Below, piece after piece: positions 16,624-27,400 of a stretch of DNA of 64,000 bases; within the stretch, counting starts at the first letter, position 1, and every line of letters begins with the position of its first letter. The DNA lies in contig NZ_JAAAKV010000001.1 of the NCBI RefSeq assembly GCF_009905725.1, positions 558,001 to 622,000 of the forward strand, given 5' to 3'. Source of the DNA: Emticicia sp. CRIBPO (GTDB taxonomy: Bacteria > Bacteroidota > Bacteroidia > Cytophagales > Spirosomataceae). The notes under the pieces are model-generated. The model saw only the letters and a list, made by a program, of their open reading frames with translations. It ran no database searches and had not been told where the DNA came from. Made by a program: the position numbers and the translations under genes.

Positions 16624-17434
16624 ATTTTAATGTTTTCAGTAATTCGTTGGTTTTCTTCCACAGGGTTTCTTTATAATCCCGTTCAAAGCTCAATGGTACC
16701 GGTTTTTTATCGACATAAAGCTGTCCGCTTATGCCTTCTATGTCTTTAGAAATACATACATAAATGCCGTTTTGAGAAGTTTTACTCATCAGTGGAGAAA
16801 AAACCCGGGTCAGGAACCTGATAAAGAAAGGCTGATGCCGGGTGAGGTCTGAGCGGACGATACCGGGATGAAACGAATTTACATCCAGGTGCAATTTCTC
16901 AGACAACAGGACAGTGAGAACAGTTTTAGCATGGACAGTGGCTATGGATGCCTTAAAACCATTATAAGCCTTACTAAAATCCAGATTTTCGAAATCAAGC
17001 CTGGTGTTCAGAATGGTCCTGGCTTGTGCCGAAACGTTGACAATCCTGCTCCCGGGTGTCTTTTTCAGCAATGATGCCAGTCTGACAGACAGCACGAACG
17101 GGCTCAGGTAACCGACGGCAAAAGTCTTTTCAAAACCCTCCGGGGTCATTTCTCTTTCGGGAAGTATCACCCCGGCAACATTAGCTAAGAGGTCCAGTCG
17201 GCTGTGTGTTTTGACAAAATCTTCAGTGAATCGGTAAACTTCATTTAAATTACCCAGATCAAGACCAATAAATGTGGCGTTCTGCTCACCCAGCGAAGCC
17301 TCCAAAGCCTTTCCTTTGGTTTTATTGCTCCCGATAAATACCACAAAATAATCTTCGTGGATCAAACCTTTGACGATAGACAGGCCAACACCGGAAGTGC
17401 CGCCTGTGACGAGTGCTGTTTTTTTCTTTTTCAT
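16595..17434 (-). CDS. SDR-family protein, retinol dehydrogenase-like
   Basis: This 279-residue Rossmann protein has the cofactor loop TGGTSGVG (residues 10-17), LLANVAG in place of NNAG, and catalytic Ser135 (NVSAQA). The YxxxK site appears as TVHAK (Thr166, Lys170), so the catalytic Tyr seems to be missing. Tyr158 in the preceding loop is an alternative that only a structure could judge. The gene lies 38 bases after the Crp-type regulator and overlaps the next gene, as part of a co-directional cluster of five. Confidence 0.75.
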   Translation of the reverse strand: MKKKKTALVTGGTSGVGLSIVKGLIHEDYFVVFIGSNKTKGKALEASLGEQNATFIGLDLGNLNEVYRFTEDFVKTHSRLDLLANVAGVILPEREMTPEGFEKTFAVGYLSPFVLSVRLASLLKKTPGSRIVNVSAQARTILNTRLDFENLDFSKAYNGFKASIATVHAKTVLTVLLSEKLHLDVNSFHPGIVRSDLTRHQPFFIRFLTRVFSPLMSKTSQNGIYVCISKDIEGISGQLYVDKKPVPLSFERDYKETLWKKTNELLKTLKFDLYENTQL

Positions 17435-17471
17435 GAAGCAAAACTAGCCTGCTCCTGAAAGAGAAGTGTTA

Positions 17472-18059
17472 TCAATTGTTAACAGTCTGAAGCATCAGCA
17501 TTTTTTTTATGCGGCTCAGCGACACGGGCGTGATGCCCAGGTAAGAAGCGATGTAACGCTGAGAAACCAGGCTTTCAATCCTGGGATAAAACCTGGTAAA
17601 TTTAAGGTATTTATCAGAAGCTTTGACCTGCATAAGACAAATGTCCCGGTTGCTCAGCCTGCTCAGTTCTTTTTCTTTGATGGCTTTCCCTATTCCGGAA
17701 AGTTTTTTAGTTTCAGACAAAACTTTTTTCAGCCGATCGGCATCAAACAACAGCAAAGTGATTTCACAGAGGGCCTGATAGCTGTAAGCAGAAATGCCGT
17801 TTTGCGTCCGGAATGTATTGGTACTCATAAATTCTCCCTCCTGGAAAAAGGCCGTACTTTTCTCGTTCCCTTCTTCATCTATGATAAAACCCCGCATAAT
17901 TCCGTTTTCAATAAACACCTCCCTGTTGTACCGCTCTCCTTCCTGTACCAGTAATTCTCCCTTTTTTAAATGTACCGTCAATGCGAGGTCAACAATGGCA
18001 GTCCATTCCGTTTCGGCTAACGGAGATATCGAATCTATGTATTTCCTGAGGGTTTTCAT
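17472..18059 (-). CDS. Crp/Fnr-family regulator
   Basis: This 195-residue protein has a cyclic nucleotide-binding-like beta barrel at about 25-110 (KKGELLVQEGERYNREVFIENGIMRGF). A C-terminal winged helix follows with the recognition helix IASYLGITPVSLSRIKKML. Bacteroidota have many such Crp-like proteins that lack the Crp cAMP-contact residues, and their ligands are unknown. It lies in a minus-strand cluster between a reductase gene 6 bases upstream and an SDR gene, and may regulate that cluster. Confidence 0.85.
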   Translation of the reverse strand: MKTLRKYIDSISPLAETEWTAIVDLALTVHLKKGELLVQEGERYNREVFIENGIMRGFIIDEEGNEKSTAFFQEGEFMSTNTFRTQNGISAYSYQALCEITLLLFDADRLKKVLSETKKLSGIGKAIKEKELSRLSNRDICLMQVKASDKYLKFTRFYPRIESLVSQRYIASYLGITPVSLSRIKKMLMLQTVNN

Positions 18060-18065
18060 GAGTCA

Positions 18066-18632
18066 TTAACAACGAATATAATGCAGGGCCAGTTCTCCGT
18101 TCGGAAACTGCCGGGTGCTGATGAGTTGCAGTTTTTTCAATTCTTCAGAACGGGTAAATAACGGAATTCCTTTTCCAAAAATAACCGGGTTGATGCATAT
18201 CCGGTAATCATCAATCAGGTTTTCCGCCATCAGCAGTTGCGACACAGACGGACTTCCGAAGATCAGGATATCCTTGCCCGCTTGCTCTTTAATAGCAACA
18301 ATTCGAGCTACCACATTTTCACTGAGAATGGCCGTAATTCCCATCACCTGCCCTTCCAGTGTGCGGGACACAATGATCTTTTCCGTTTTGTTATACCATT
18401 TGGAATAGGCCACTTCCCCCTCAGTCGCACCCGGAATATCTTTTGCCGACGGCCAGTATTTCTCAAGTAGCTGATAAGAAACACGGCCAAACAAAGCCGC
18501 ATCGGCAGTCTGGGTTAATCCGACAACAAATGCGAGGTTTTCTGCCCCGGCTTTAAAACCATCCAGTTCTCCGTTTTCTCCGGCCACGAAGCCGTCGAGA
18601 GAGGTATGGGCGATGAGGGTTAGTTTTCTCAT
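18066..18632 (-). CDS. Dihydrofolate reductase-family (RibD C-like) protein
   Basis: This 188-residue protein has the RibD C-terminal/DHFR-like fold, with an N-terminal LIAHTSLDGFVAGENGELD, central SKWYNKTEKIIVSRTL and C-terminal DYRICINPVIFGKGIPLF. Proteins of this kind (YyaP/YwjB-like) probably reduce a pteridine- or riboflavin-related substrate with NADPH, but none is confirmed. It starts 4 bases after the end of the membrane protein gene upstream and ends 6 bases before the Crp gene. Confidence 0.8.
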   Translation of the reverse strand: MRKLTLIAHTSLDGFVAGENGELDGFKAGAENLAFVVGLTQTADAALFGRVSYQLLEKYWPSAKDIPGATEGEVAYSKWYNKTEKIIVSRTLEGQVMGITAILSENVVARIVAIKEQAGKDILIFGSPSVSQLLMAENLIDDYRICINPVIFGKGIPLFTRSEELKKLQLISTRQFPNGELALHYIRC

Positions 18633-18636
18633 GGTT

Positions 18637-19155
18637 TTATTTGATGAAATTTGATGTCCCGGAAAGCATCTCCTTCAATTCTATTTCATGCTGTATCTTT
18701 CCTATCAGATAAATTAAGTAGATCGCAATCAAATTAATCCCTACTATTATTTGCTCTCCAGATCCACTAAAATGTAATTGAAACTCTCCAAAATAAAGAT
18801 TGAAAAAAGGATTAAGGTCATTTGTATAATCAATGCCAACATTCAGACTAAGGCCGGCAACATACCTGAAGGAAAATACAGGAAGAGCGATATTAAAGCA
18901 CTGTAATATCTGGTTGATCATGGAATATTTTAATCCGGTTTTGGTGGCACCCTTTATCAATAACACGCCACAAAAAATAGTAAAAGTACAAAAACAGGTA
19001 ACAAAAAGAAAAAGAAAAGCACTCGAGCTATTGATACCCAAGTTATTAAATATAGCCCAAAAGGTCAGTAGAAACCCCAGAACCCCGCCGCCAACCTGGT
19101 AGTAAGCCAGTCCTTTAATTTTAGATTTTAAATTATTGTTTAGTTTATTGGTCAT
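18637..19155 (-). CDS. Uncharacterised four-helix membrane protein
   Basis: This 172-residue protein has about four transmembrane helices (GVLGFLLTFWAIF, FLFLFVTCFCTFTIFCGVLLI, IALPVFSFRYVAG and IIVGINLIAIYLIYLIG). The N terminus is basic. No family is recognised. It is the first gene of the minus-strand cluster running to 16.2 kb. It is AT-richer than the genes behind it. Confidence 0.65.
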   Translation of the reverse strand: MTNKLNNNLKSKIKGLAYYQVGGGVLGFLLTFWAIFNNLGINSSSAFLFLFVTCFCTFTIFCGVLLIKGATKTGLKYSMINQILQCFNIALPVFSFRYVAGLSLNVGIDYTNDLNPFFNLYFGEFQLHFSGSGEQIIVGINLIAIYLIYLIGKIQHEIELKEMLSGTSNFIK

Positions 19156-19370
19156 GGTCTATTAAGTTTTGAAAGGAGTTATTTTATCTCCACTCTGGTA
19201 AATCTCAACACTTGGTTTATCAATATGAAAATATAAAAGCCAGGAATATTTTTTATCCACTATATAAAAACCACTTTGTAAGGTAAATATCAAAGCACTC
19301 AATTTATAAAACTAACGGATAAATTTAATAGTCAAAAGCGATCTGAAATTATTCCCGGACCTTTTTCTTC

Positions 19371-19838
19371 CTACCACTTGCTAAAAGGCTCCGCTGTCAG
19401 TTTAGAATTGTAATATTTCTGTTCGCCGGTTACTTCTTTGTCTATCCAGGCAGGGATTTCAAAGGCTTCTTCTTCACTTAATAATTCAATTTCTGCAACG
19501 ATAAGTCCGGCATTATCTCCCAGGAACTCGTCGACTTCCCAGATTTTATTTTCAAAAGCAACTTTATACCTGATTTTCGACAATTCTGAAACCGAAAACT
19601 CATCCAGCAACTCTTTGGCTTCTGTCGCGGGTATCTCATATTCAAATTCAGACCGGGTAGCTCCCGTCGAAAGCCCTTTGATGGTGAGAAAACCCTGTGT
19701 ATCTGTGAGCCGCACCCTGATGGTTTTGTCGGGGTCTGTTAATAAATACCCTTGTCTGAAATGCTGCCCGGCAGGTTTCTCAACTCCCTGCCACATCTGA
19801 TGATGAACTAAAAACTTCCTTTCGATTTCTTTTCCCAT
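19371..19838 (-). CDS. CYTH domain protein
   Basis: The start at 19838 is chosen because the family always begins with the MGKEIERKFLV strand that carries the metal-binding ExExK motif; the open frame extends 19 codons further upstream without similarity. The 155-residue product has the rest of the CYTH tunnel: RVRLTDTQGFLTIKG, FEYEIPATEAKELL, KIRYKV and WEVDEFLGDNAGLIVAEIEL. Bacterial CYTH proteins of this length hydrolyse triphosphate or make inorganic polyphosphate-related products; substrate is unknown. It is a single-gene unit. Confidence 0.85.
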   Translation of the reverse strand: MGKEIERKFLVHHQMWQGVEKPAGQHFRQGYLLTDPDKTIRVRLTDTQGFLTIKGLSTGATRSEFEYEIPATEAKELLDEFSVSELSKIRYKVAFENKIWEVDEFLGDNAGLIVAEIELLSEEEAFEIPAWIDKEVTGEQKYYNSKLTAEPFSKW

Positions 19839-20257
19839 GTGAAGGTTTACTGCTATGATGAATGAGCCAGCAAGATACTTTACGTAGGACTTCAAACGAA
19901 ATTTATTCTGATGTGATTCCGAACTTCTTTTTAAGCGACTACTTCAATTAGATTTATAGATTTACACGACCGTAATAATCTAATTGAATTATATGGCCTA
20001 AATGTCTGCTACTTGAATCTCAGGAACATATCAACCCTTTTCAATTTTTATAATTTTCAAAAAATGTTCTAGCGTCACTACCGCTAAATTACCTTTTTCT
20101 TTAACCAAGAAATTCATTTAATATACACACAATTCAAATCATACTTTCACACTTTAATCAAATTTTCAAAATCTTCTTAGCCCTTTTTTTTAACACAACA
20201 TCTTATAAGTTTCAATTATAAAAATCAGTCACTTTAGATCAAAAAAGTAATTGCCTT
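19839..20257. other. AT-rich intergenic stretch
   Basis: I see no gene, RNA or strong repeat in this stretch. It is very AT-rich and marks the edge of the AT-rich NACHT island to the right. Confidence 0.5.
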
Positions 20258-22186
20258 CTAGTCGAACCATTTCTCATCATTTGCTATCTTACCAACGTGT
20301 ATTATTTCTCGATTTGCATATTGCCTACAAGCTTTTTCTGCCATTGAAGCGATAATTCTCGGATACGATTTAGCATCAGCCATAATATTCTTTGAAATTT
20401 CATAAGGTATAATAACTTTATTTTCATGGTAATGTCTATAAAAAATATAATCATGAAAGCTGAAATTGGGAAGAGCAGAATAAACTTCTTTTATTCTATT
20501 TAATAAATCAATATCATTTGGATTGCGAAAATATTCGCCTACTAAATAATCAAATTTCACTTCATATATTTCGTCCGAAAGTAAATTCGACTCACCTCCT
20601 ATTTCCTTATAAATAAATTCATCTCTTGTCGATTCTGAAAGTCTAAAACTGATCATATAGTTAAACATTTCGTTGCTATTACTTCCTTTAAGAAAAGTGA
20701 TCATTTCAGAAGATTGCATTGAATTAAATGTGGACAATTCAGCGGTACTTTTAAGTGTCCTTATAATTATTAGACATTCTTCTTCACTGAGTTTGGATAT
20801 CAAATCGGAAACTACATTGTACATCTCAATTATTGTCTTTGAGGTTGCCCATGTCAAATACACACAGAGCTTGTAATTAATCTCTTTCGAAAAATTTAGC
20901 TGAGTTCTCCAAAAACTCAAATTGCCAGATTTCATTCTCGCACATCTCGTTCTTTTGCATAAAGAAATATGTAAATTGCCCAGTTCGCTAAACGATTCAT
21001 ATTTTTCCTCTTTTGATTTAATGCCACTAGAAATAATCGCAATTGCATTAATTATCCAAGTATCTCCATAATGCTGTCTAAGAACCTCTACAAATGAATC
21101 CCAATTTTCTAATGCTACTTTCCATTCAATCACCGGCCGGTCGAGTATTGGTTTTAATTCATCTGCTACCTTCTTAATTCCTAAATCAATTTCGTCATTT
21201 ACTTTAAAATCAAAGTATTTTTCACTTGAGGAATAGGAACTCAAGGTCTGAGATAAATACTCTAAAAATGAAATATTTTCGTTCTCGCTTTTTAAAACAT
21301 TTTTCAATGAATAAGTATTCAACAACATACTTAAAAATTGAATGCCACTTTCTAACTTTCTCCTAGCAGTAGCAAATAGGTAGTTCTTAAGAATTCCATT
21401 TAGTAGTGTCTCTTTTAAATAACGTGATTCTTCCAAAACATCAAAACGATTACTTTGTATTAATATTTGTATTTTTCTCTCTTGATAATCCAAAGAATCT
21501 TTCATTACAATTTCACCAAGGAATCTTGTATCTAGTTTGTAGATTATTTGAAGTAGATGTCCATATTCAAGCCACTTAATTAAATCATTATTTGAATAAT
21601 TTAATGCTTCCCTTTTCCATACATTTTCGTTATCAAGGGGATTATTTCTTATCACTCCAATCAGCTCAATTGCATAATCTTTTTTAGGAAATAATTTTAA
21701 TTGTTTAAAGCATTCATTAAAGATTTCAGTTCTTCCACATTCATTGGGTAGCAAGATTGGTTCATTACTAGCGTATCTACTATCTTGATTAATAATACTA
21801 CCTATATTAATTCCATTCAAGATAATTTCAATTACATCTTTCAGTAACACTGGATATTGAGTAAAAACCCAGTCAGAAAGTATTTGTGATGTAATTAGCC
21901 TTGGATAATTTGTGTACCTTAAAACCTTATCTTGTTGCAATTCTCTCAGCTCATGGATTAACATAGGCAACTCTCCTTTATCGAAACAGCCCGAAAAAAA
22001 CCTGACTACATTGTGCCAATAAAAGTTTCTAGCAATCGCATTAAATCTTTCGGGCTTTGACCCATTCTTCTCTCTTCCCACCGGAGCATAGGGTGAAGTA
22101 TTATATAAATATTTCGCACAAAAATACTCTCTTAAGGGCTGTACTTCAAATTCATAAGTCCCTTGTACCCTGAAACAAGGGCACAA
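20258..22186 (-). CDS. C-terminal part of nuclease-NACHT protein (frameshifted)
   Basis: The frame opens at a TTG, but its true beginning is the RVQGTYEFEVQPLREYF segment at about 22170, which continues the upstream gene. This FEVQPLREYF block is the conserved region that follows the NACHT module in STAND proteins. The remaining 600 residues are helical, rich in Leu and Lys, and likely form the sensor repeats. Joined with the upstream frame the protein would be about 1249 residues. The whole region is strongly AT-rich. As it stands this fragment would not be translated normally, unless the frameshift is an error of the assembly. Confidence 0.6.
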   Translation of the reverse strand: MCPCFRVQGTYEFEVQPLREYFCAKYLYNTSPYAPVGREKNGSKPERFNAIARNFYWHNVVRFFSGCFDKGELPMLIHELRELQQDKVLRYTNYPRLITSQILSDWVFTQYPVLLKDVIEIILNGINIGSIINQDSRYASNEPILLPNECGRTEIFNECFKQLKLFPKKDYAIELIGVIRNNPLDNENVWKREALNYSNNDLIKWLEYGHLLQIIYKLDTRFLGEIVMKDSLDYQERKIQILIQSNRFDVLEESRYLKETLLNGILKNYLFATARRKLESGIQFLSMLLNTYSLKNVLKSENENISFLEYLSQTLSSYSSSEKYFDFKVNDEIDLGIKKVADELKPILDRPVIEWKVALENWDSFVEVLRQHYGDTWIINAIAIISSGIKSKEEKYESFSELGNLHISLCKRTRCARMKSGNLSFWRTQLNFSKEINYKLCVYLTWATSKTIIEMYNVVSDLISKLSEEECLIIIRTLKSTAELSTFNSMQSSEMITFLKGSNSNEMFNYMISFRLSESTRDEFIYKEIGGESNLLSDEIYEVKFDYLVGEYFRNPNDIDLLNRIKEVYSALPNFSFHDYIFYRHYHENKVIIPYEISKNIMADAKSYPRIIASMAEKACRQYANREIIHVGKIANDEKWFD

Positions 22187-24006
22187 ACTCTCTCCTGAAG
22201 AACATGAAATAGATTATCCGCAATGTCCGTTTTGTGTCCCTCTTTTATTAAATATTGCTTTAACCGTTGCTTTAATTCATCAATTCCAATACTTCCGCTA
22301 TTACCTAATAACTCAGCTTCAGAATGCAAAATCCAAGCAAGATATTGATGTATATCAATTATTAAGTCTCTGTGATCTCTAATAGTGTAGTTTTTTTCCG
22401 ATTCTCTGTTAAAAAACAATTCAATATAGCTATCATACAAAGCGGTTCTCTTATTCGGCAATGATTCCCCTCTAGTCCTCAATAAACTTATAAAAATTGC
22501 TAATTGCATTGGGCTTTTGGCTAAATCCTTTAGGTGAGGTAGTTGTAGTTTTTCTTCGACTAACCTTCTAATTTCAGCGGATTCTCTACTATCTAACTTA
22601 CTAGCCTTTATCCATTTTTCGACGTATTCTTTGGTAGTTTTCGTGGTAATATCTGTCAGTTGAAAATGGGGATATTCATCAACTGAAAATCCGATAGTAT
22701 CTGAAAAGGCAGCTGGACGTGAAGTAACTACTATTTGAATAGATTTTGAATTCTCCTTTATCCTATTTATCCCTTTGTTTATAAATTCTATTACTTCTTT
22801 TCTAATTTTCAAATCTGCTATTTCATCAAAACCATCAAAGACAAATAATGCAGAACTATTTTTAAGAATTACATTTAGATCATCTGAATTAAAACTATCA
22901 GATTGTGAATGATATAACACATGTCCTATTAAGAATGATTCGAGCGAATTTCTTGAAATTGACTTAAACTGCTCTTCATTTAATCTACTTTGATATGGAT
23001 TTTTGTTCTCAACCCACATTGCGACGTGCCTTAAGTCTATCTTAAAAGGAAGTCGAATAGGAGTAACTCTCATGTGCTCCGGGATCAGTTGAACATCACT
23101 TTCCTTATTTAGGAGTCTGGCTCTGTGAACTTGGCATATAAATTGAGAAATTGTTGACTTCCCCTGACCCGGCCCTCCTTCGAGTAGAACCCGTTCTAAT
23201 TGACTTTGTACTTTGGGATGAAGAAGAAAACTAGCCGCCCCAACATTTTCTATTTCATCAAAATGAGACAAATCTTCATTATAAAATGACCGCCTGTAAC
23301 TTCGTTCGAATAGATCAAGCATTTTTTTCAACAATCTATCTTTTTCGTTAAGCTTTTTGATCCTGATTGGAACATCCGTATACAAATCCAACAATTTATT
23401 TTGCAAATCAATTTGCCTAAATTTAACTTCGTTATCAATTGAATATTGATCAGCTAAATAAGCTTTAACTATTGATTCTCTCCTTTCTTTACTTTCATTT
23501 ATCCCTTGAAACACCAGGGAATTTAGCACATCTTGTCCATTAATTAGTTCAGGAAATGACCATCTAAATATAGAATCTTTTTCTACTAATCTACATAGAT
23601 CATCTCTCCACCAACACAATGAAGAGATAGAAATTTTATCCTCTAGGATTTTGTTAATTTTATCTTTTGAGCCATTATCTAAATGAGCGGTTCCTTTTAA
23701 ATTAGTAAGTAAATAGTATCTTTTAGCTCCTCTTGTAGTAAGTTCATCAACTTTAGGGGCTTCTTTATTAATTACATCACTTAGCCATCTATAAGTATCT
23801 TTGATACTATTTGGATCTCTAACATATTTGACTTGAAATACATAGAAATCTTTCTTATTTGAATCCATTAAGTATGCAATCGCATCTCTTCCACCGTCAG
23901 GTTGCCCAACAGGATACGATTGTGAATCAGGAAACTCTTTTGCTATCAATGTACTGCAAAATTCTTGAAATCTTTCATCTCCTAAGTTTTCAAATTGGTA
24001 ATCCAT
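22132..24006 (-). CDS. N-terminal part: Mrr-like nuclease + NACHT NTPase (frameshifted)
   Basis: Residues 1-170 are a restriction-endonuclease-like (Mrr type) domain with GQPDGGRDA (Asp37, Asp41) and QVK (Gln58, Lys60). Next is a NACHT NTPase with Walker A LEGGPGQGKST at 275-285 and the NACHT-type Walker B LFVFDGFDEIAD at about 385-397. After Ser612 the frame runs out into 12 non-matching residues. The proper continuation lies in the other frame (20258-22170), so one base appears to be missing near 22170. Nuclease-NACHT proteins of this kind are known or suspected antiphage sensors whose nuclease kills the infected cell. The gene is AT-rich and alone, as expected of a mobile defence gene. Confidence 0.75.
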   Translation of the reverse strand: MDYQFENLGDERFQEFCSTLIAKEFPDSQSYPVGQPDGGRDAIAYLMDSNKKDFYVFQVKYVRDPNSIKDTYRWLSDVINKEAPKVDELTTRGAKRYYLLTNLKGTAHLDNGSKDKINKILEDKISISSLCWWRDDLCRLVEKDSIFRWSFPELINGQDVLNSLVFQGINESKERRESIVKAYLADQYSIDNEVKFRQIDLQNKLLDLYTDVPIRIKKLNEKDRLLKKMLDLFERSYRRSFYNEDLSHFDEIENVGAASFLLHPKVQSQLERVLLEGGPGQGKSTISQFICQVHRARLLNKESDVQLIPEHMRVTPIRLPFKIDLRHVAMWVENKNPYQSRLNEEQFKSISRNSLESFLIGHVLYHSQSDSFNSDDLNVILKNSSALFVFDGFDEIADLKIRKEVIEFINKGINRIKENSKSIQIVVTSRPAAFSDTIGFSVDEYPHFQLTDITTKTTKEYVEKWIKASKLDSRESAEIRRLVEEKLQLPHLKDLAKSPMQLAIFISLLRTRGESLPNKRTALYDSYIELFFNRESEKNYTIRDHRDLIIDIHQYLAWILHSEAELLGNSGSIGIDELKQRLKQYLIKEGHKTDIADNLFHVLQERVCALVSGYKGLMNLKYSP

Positions 24007-24408
24007 ATTTTGTTAGTTAACAATGATAAAAAAGAACACCTTCCGAGTTACAGCATACGAAAATACAAAAAAATATATACGAAACAAATATTACAAAACT
24101 GACTTCGGAGAAGTAACTATAATCTCCACTAAAAAATAGCATATTCCCGAACATTGTTCGTATATGCTAATACTTTTTCCTTTTTTGAATTTCTTTTTTA
24201 CCAACAAAATAAAATACCCAGTTACATTCCTACCTTGGCCGCCCCCGCCTAACAAAACCTTAATCTTAAGCATCCCGATTTAAATTTCAGGTAACATTGG
24301 CTGCTATACATTTGTCCCCTGAAACTATTGTATTATTAAACTTTCTATCACTTAATTTTTTATCAGAATAGTCTAATTTCTGCTTAAAAAAGTCAAAAAT
24401 TCAACATT
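24007..24408. other. AT-rich gap with inverted repeat 24137-24169
   Basis: TAGCATAT at 24137-24144 pairs with ATATGCTA at 24162-24169, with an inner GAAC/GTTC pair. The stretch holds upstream DNA for both the NACHT gene (minus) and the SusC gene (plus). A 60-codon open frame here has no features of a gene. Confidence 0.4.
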
Positions 24409-27400
24409 ATGAAGGGATTTGTATGTTTTGGAGGCCGTTTTTTCAAACGGACCGGAACCACTATGCTGCTGCTTTTTGCCCTGACGGGACCCGCCATGGC
24501 AGGAGTACTCAACGGACTCGCCGAAAGGACGGTGTCCGGAAGGGTAACAGATGAAAACAATGAGCCGCTGCCAGGCGTGAGCATTGTAGCGAAAGGAAAG
24601 AAAAACGGAACAAGCACGGATGCAGACGGTAAATTCAAAATTACCGTACAGGAAGAGGAAACAACGCTTGTGTTTTCCTTTGTGGGTTTTCAGACACAGG
24701 AAGTGCTGCTAAACAACCAGAGTGTATTCAATGTAAGCCTGAAATCGGATGCCAAATCATTGCAGGAAATTGTGGTGGTAGGGTATGGTACGCAAAAGAA
24801 AGTTAACCTTACCGGGGCTGTAGACCAGGTGACCAGCGAAGTGCTTGAAAACAGGTCTTTACCTAACCTTACGCAAGGTTTGCAGGGTGTTATCCCTAAC
24901 CTGAACCTGAAAATGGGTGACGGTAAGCCTATCCAGTCACCTTCGTATAACATTAGAGGTACCACTTCTATCGGGCAGGGTGGTAACGCCCTGGTGCTGA
25001 TCGACGGTGTGGAAGGTGACCCGAGCCGTCTGAATCCTAACGATGTAGCCTCGGTCTCTGTTTTGAAAGATGCTGCTTCGGCTTCTATTTATGGTGCCAG
25101 AGGTGCTTTCGGGGTGGTTCTGATCACCACCAGGAACCCGGTTAAAGACAGAACAAGTGTGACTTATTCGGTCAATCAGTCGATCAAAAGTCCTACGGCT
25201 ACGCCTGATTTCGTTACCAACGGTTACCTGTTTGCCAAAATGTTTAACGAAGGCTGGTCGGCATGGAACGATTATTCACAAACTCCTCAGAACGTGAATA
25301 AGACCGTCCGTTTTTCTCCGGCTTATCTTGCAGAACTGGAGCGTCGTGACAAGGACCCGAGCCTGCCTAAAACAGAAGTTGGCTCCAACGGAGAGTATGT
25401 GTATTATGAGAACATGGACTGGTACAAGGAATTGTACAAAAAGAACACCAGTGCCACGGAACATAACCTGTCGTTTTCAGGCAGCAGCGGAAAAGCTGAT
25501 TTTTATGTGACCGGAAGATATTACAACCAGGAAGGTTTATTTAAATATAATTCGGATGATTACAAGATCCTGAGTGTCAGAGCCAAGGGCTCAATCCAGT
25601 TGTATCCATGGTTAAAAGTGACCAACAACGCTGACTTTTCATCCATGAAATACCACAACCCGCTGAACGTTGGTGAAGGGGGAAGTATCTGGAGAAACAT
25701 CTCGGATGAAGGCCACACTATGGCCCCGATGTTCAACCCGGACGGTACACTTACTTACTCGGCGGCGTATACAGTAGGTGATTTCTGGTACGGCAAAAAC
25801 GGTATCGACATGGACAAGAGGGTGTTCCGTAACACCACGGATTTCAGCTCGAAATTCTTCAGTGACAAACTGAGGATAAACGGTAACTTCACGTTCCAGA
25901 ATACCGATAACAACGAATACAGAACGAGAGTGGCTGTGCCTTACAGCAGAAAGCCGGGTGTCATTGAATATGTAGGTACCAACACCAATGACCTTCAGAA
26001 TATCTACAGGGAAACGCTTTACACAGCCTCTAACCTTTATGCTGAGTACGAGCCTAAATTCAGCCGCAGACATGACATGAAGGTGCTCGTAGGTTACAAC
26101 TATGAGCAATCAAACTACCAGAGACTGGAAGCCGTAAGAAACGGGATCATTTATGAAGACGCCACAGACATCAACCTGGCCTTGGGTCAATCGATCACCA
26201 CTTCAGGAGGAAAAGAGAACTGGGCTATTTTGGGTGGTTTTTATCGTCTGAACTATGCATTTGACGAAAAATACCTGGTTGAAATCAACGGCCGTTATGA
26301 TGGTTCTTCCAAATTCCCGTCCGATCAGCGTTATGCTTTCTTCCCTTCTGTATCAGTGGGCTGGAGAGTAGCCAATGAGTCGTTCTGGAAAGTTTCTCCT
26401 AAAGCGATTACCGACTTAAAGATCAGGGCTTCTTATGGTTCATTGGGTAACGGTACCATCGGTTCCTATGCCTTCCAGGAGCAGTTTGCCATCTCACAGT
26501 CAGGAAGGATCCTGAACGGTATCAAACCACAGCAAACCACTATGCCGGGTGTTATCCCTGCAGGTCTGACCTGGGAAACTTCTACTACAGGAGATGTGGG
26601 TCTTGACGTGGGCTTGCTGAACAACAGGCTTTCACTGACTGCCGATGCCTACTGGAGAAAAACTACGGATATGTTTACCGTGGGTATGACTTTACCGGCC
26701 GTGTTCGGAACGAACGTTCCCAAAGGTAACTACGCCGACCTGACGACCAAAGGATGGGAAGCCGTACTGACCTGGAGAGATAAGGTAAACCTGGGTTCCA
26801 AGCCACTTGGTTATGAGATCCGTCTGACGATGTCGGATTACACTTCAAAAATTGACAAATATAATAACCCTGATCAGCGTCTGAGCGATTATTATGCCGG
26901 ACAAACCGTAGGCGAAATCTGGGGATATACCACTGCCGGATTCTTTACTTCTGCAGAAGATGTTAAAAACTCACCTAAGCAAAACCTCTTCAAAGCCTCA
27001 AACACCGGACAATGGCTGCCGGGTGACATCAAGTTTGCCGACCTGAACGGCGACGGGGTGATTGACAACGGAAACAACACCGTAGCAAGCCCGGGCGACA
27101 TGAAGGTGATCGGTAATACAACCCCAAGATACACTTATGGTGTCATGTTGGGAGCTGACTGGAACAACTTCTTTTTTTCAGGTTTCTTCCAGGGTGTGGG
27201 CAAGCAGGACTGGTGGCCGGGTGCTGAAGCCGGAACTTTCTGGGGACAATACAACAGACCTTACAACAAGCTTCCGTCATGGCAGATTGATAACATCTGG
27301 TCTGAAAGCAACCCGAATGCTTATCTGCCAAGATACAGAGGGTATGTGGCCCAGAACGGCCAGGGAGAGCTGAAACAAGCCCAGACCAAATACCTTCAGA

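Noticed and set aside
22132-22186. Programmed -1 frameshift in the NACHT gene
   Set aside because: No heptanucleotide slippery sequence is present at the junction and no supporting structure was seen; a lost base is simpler.
24091-24273. Short open frame in the AT-rich gap
   Set aside because: Composition and a glycine stretch from a C-rich run look random; it overlaps an inverted repeat.
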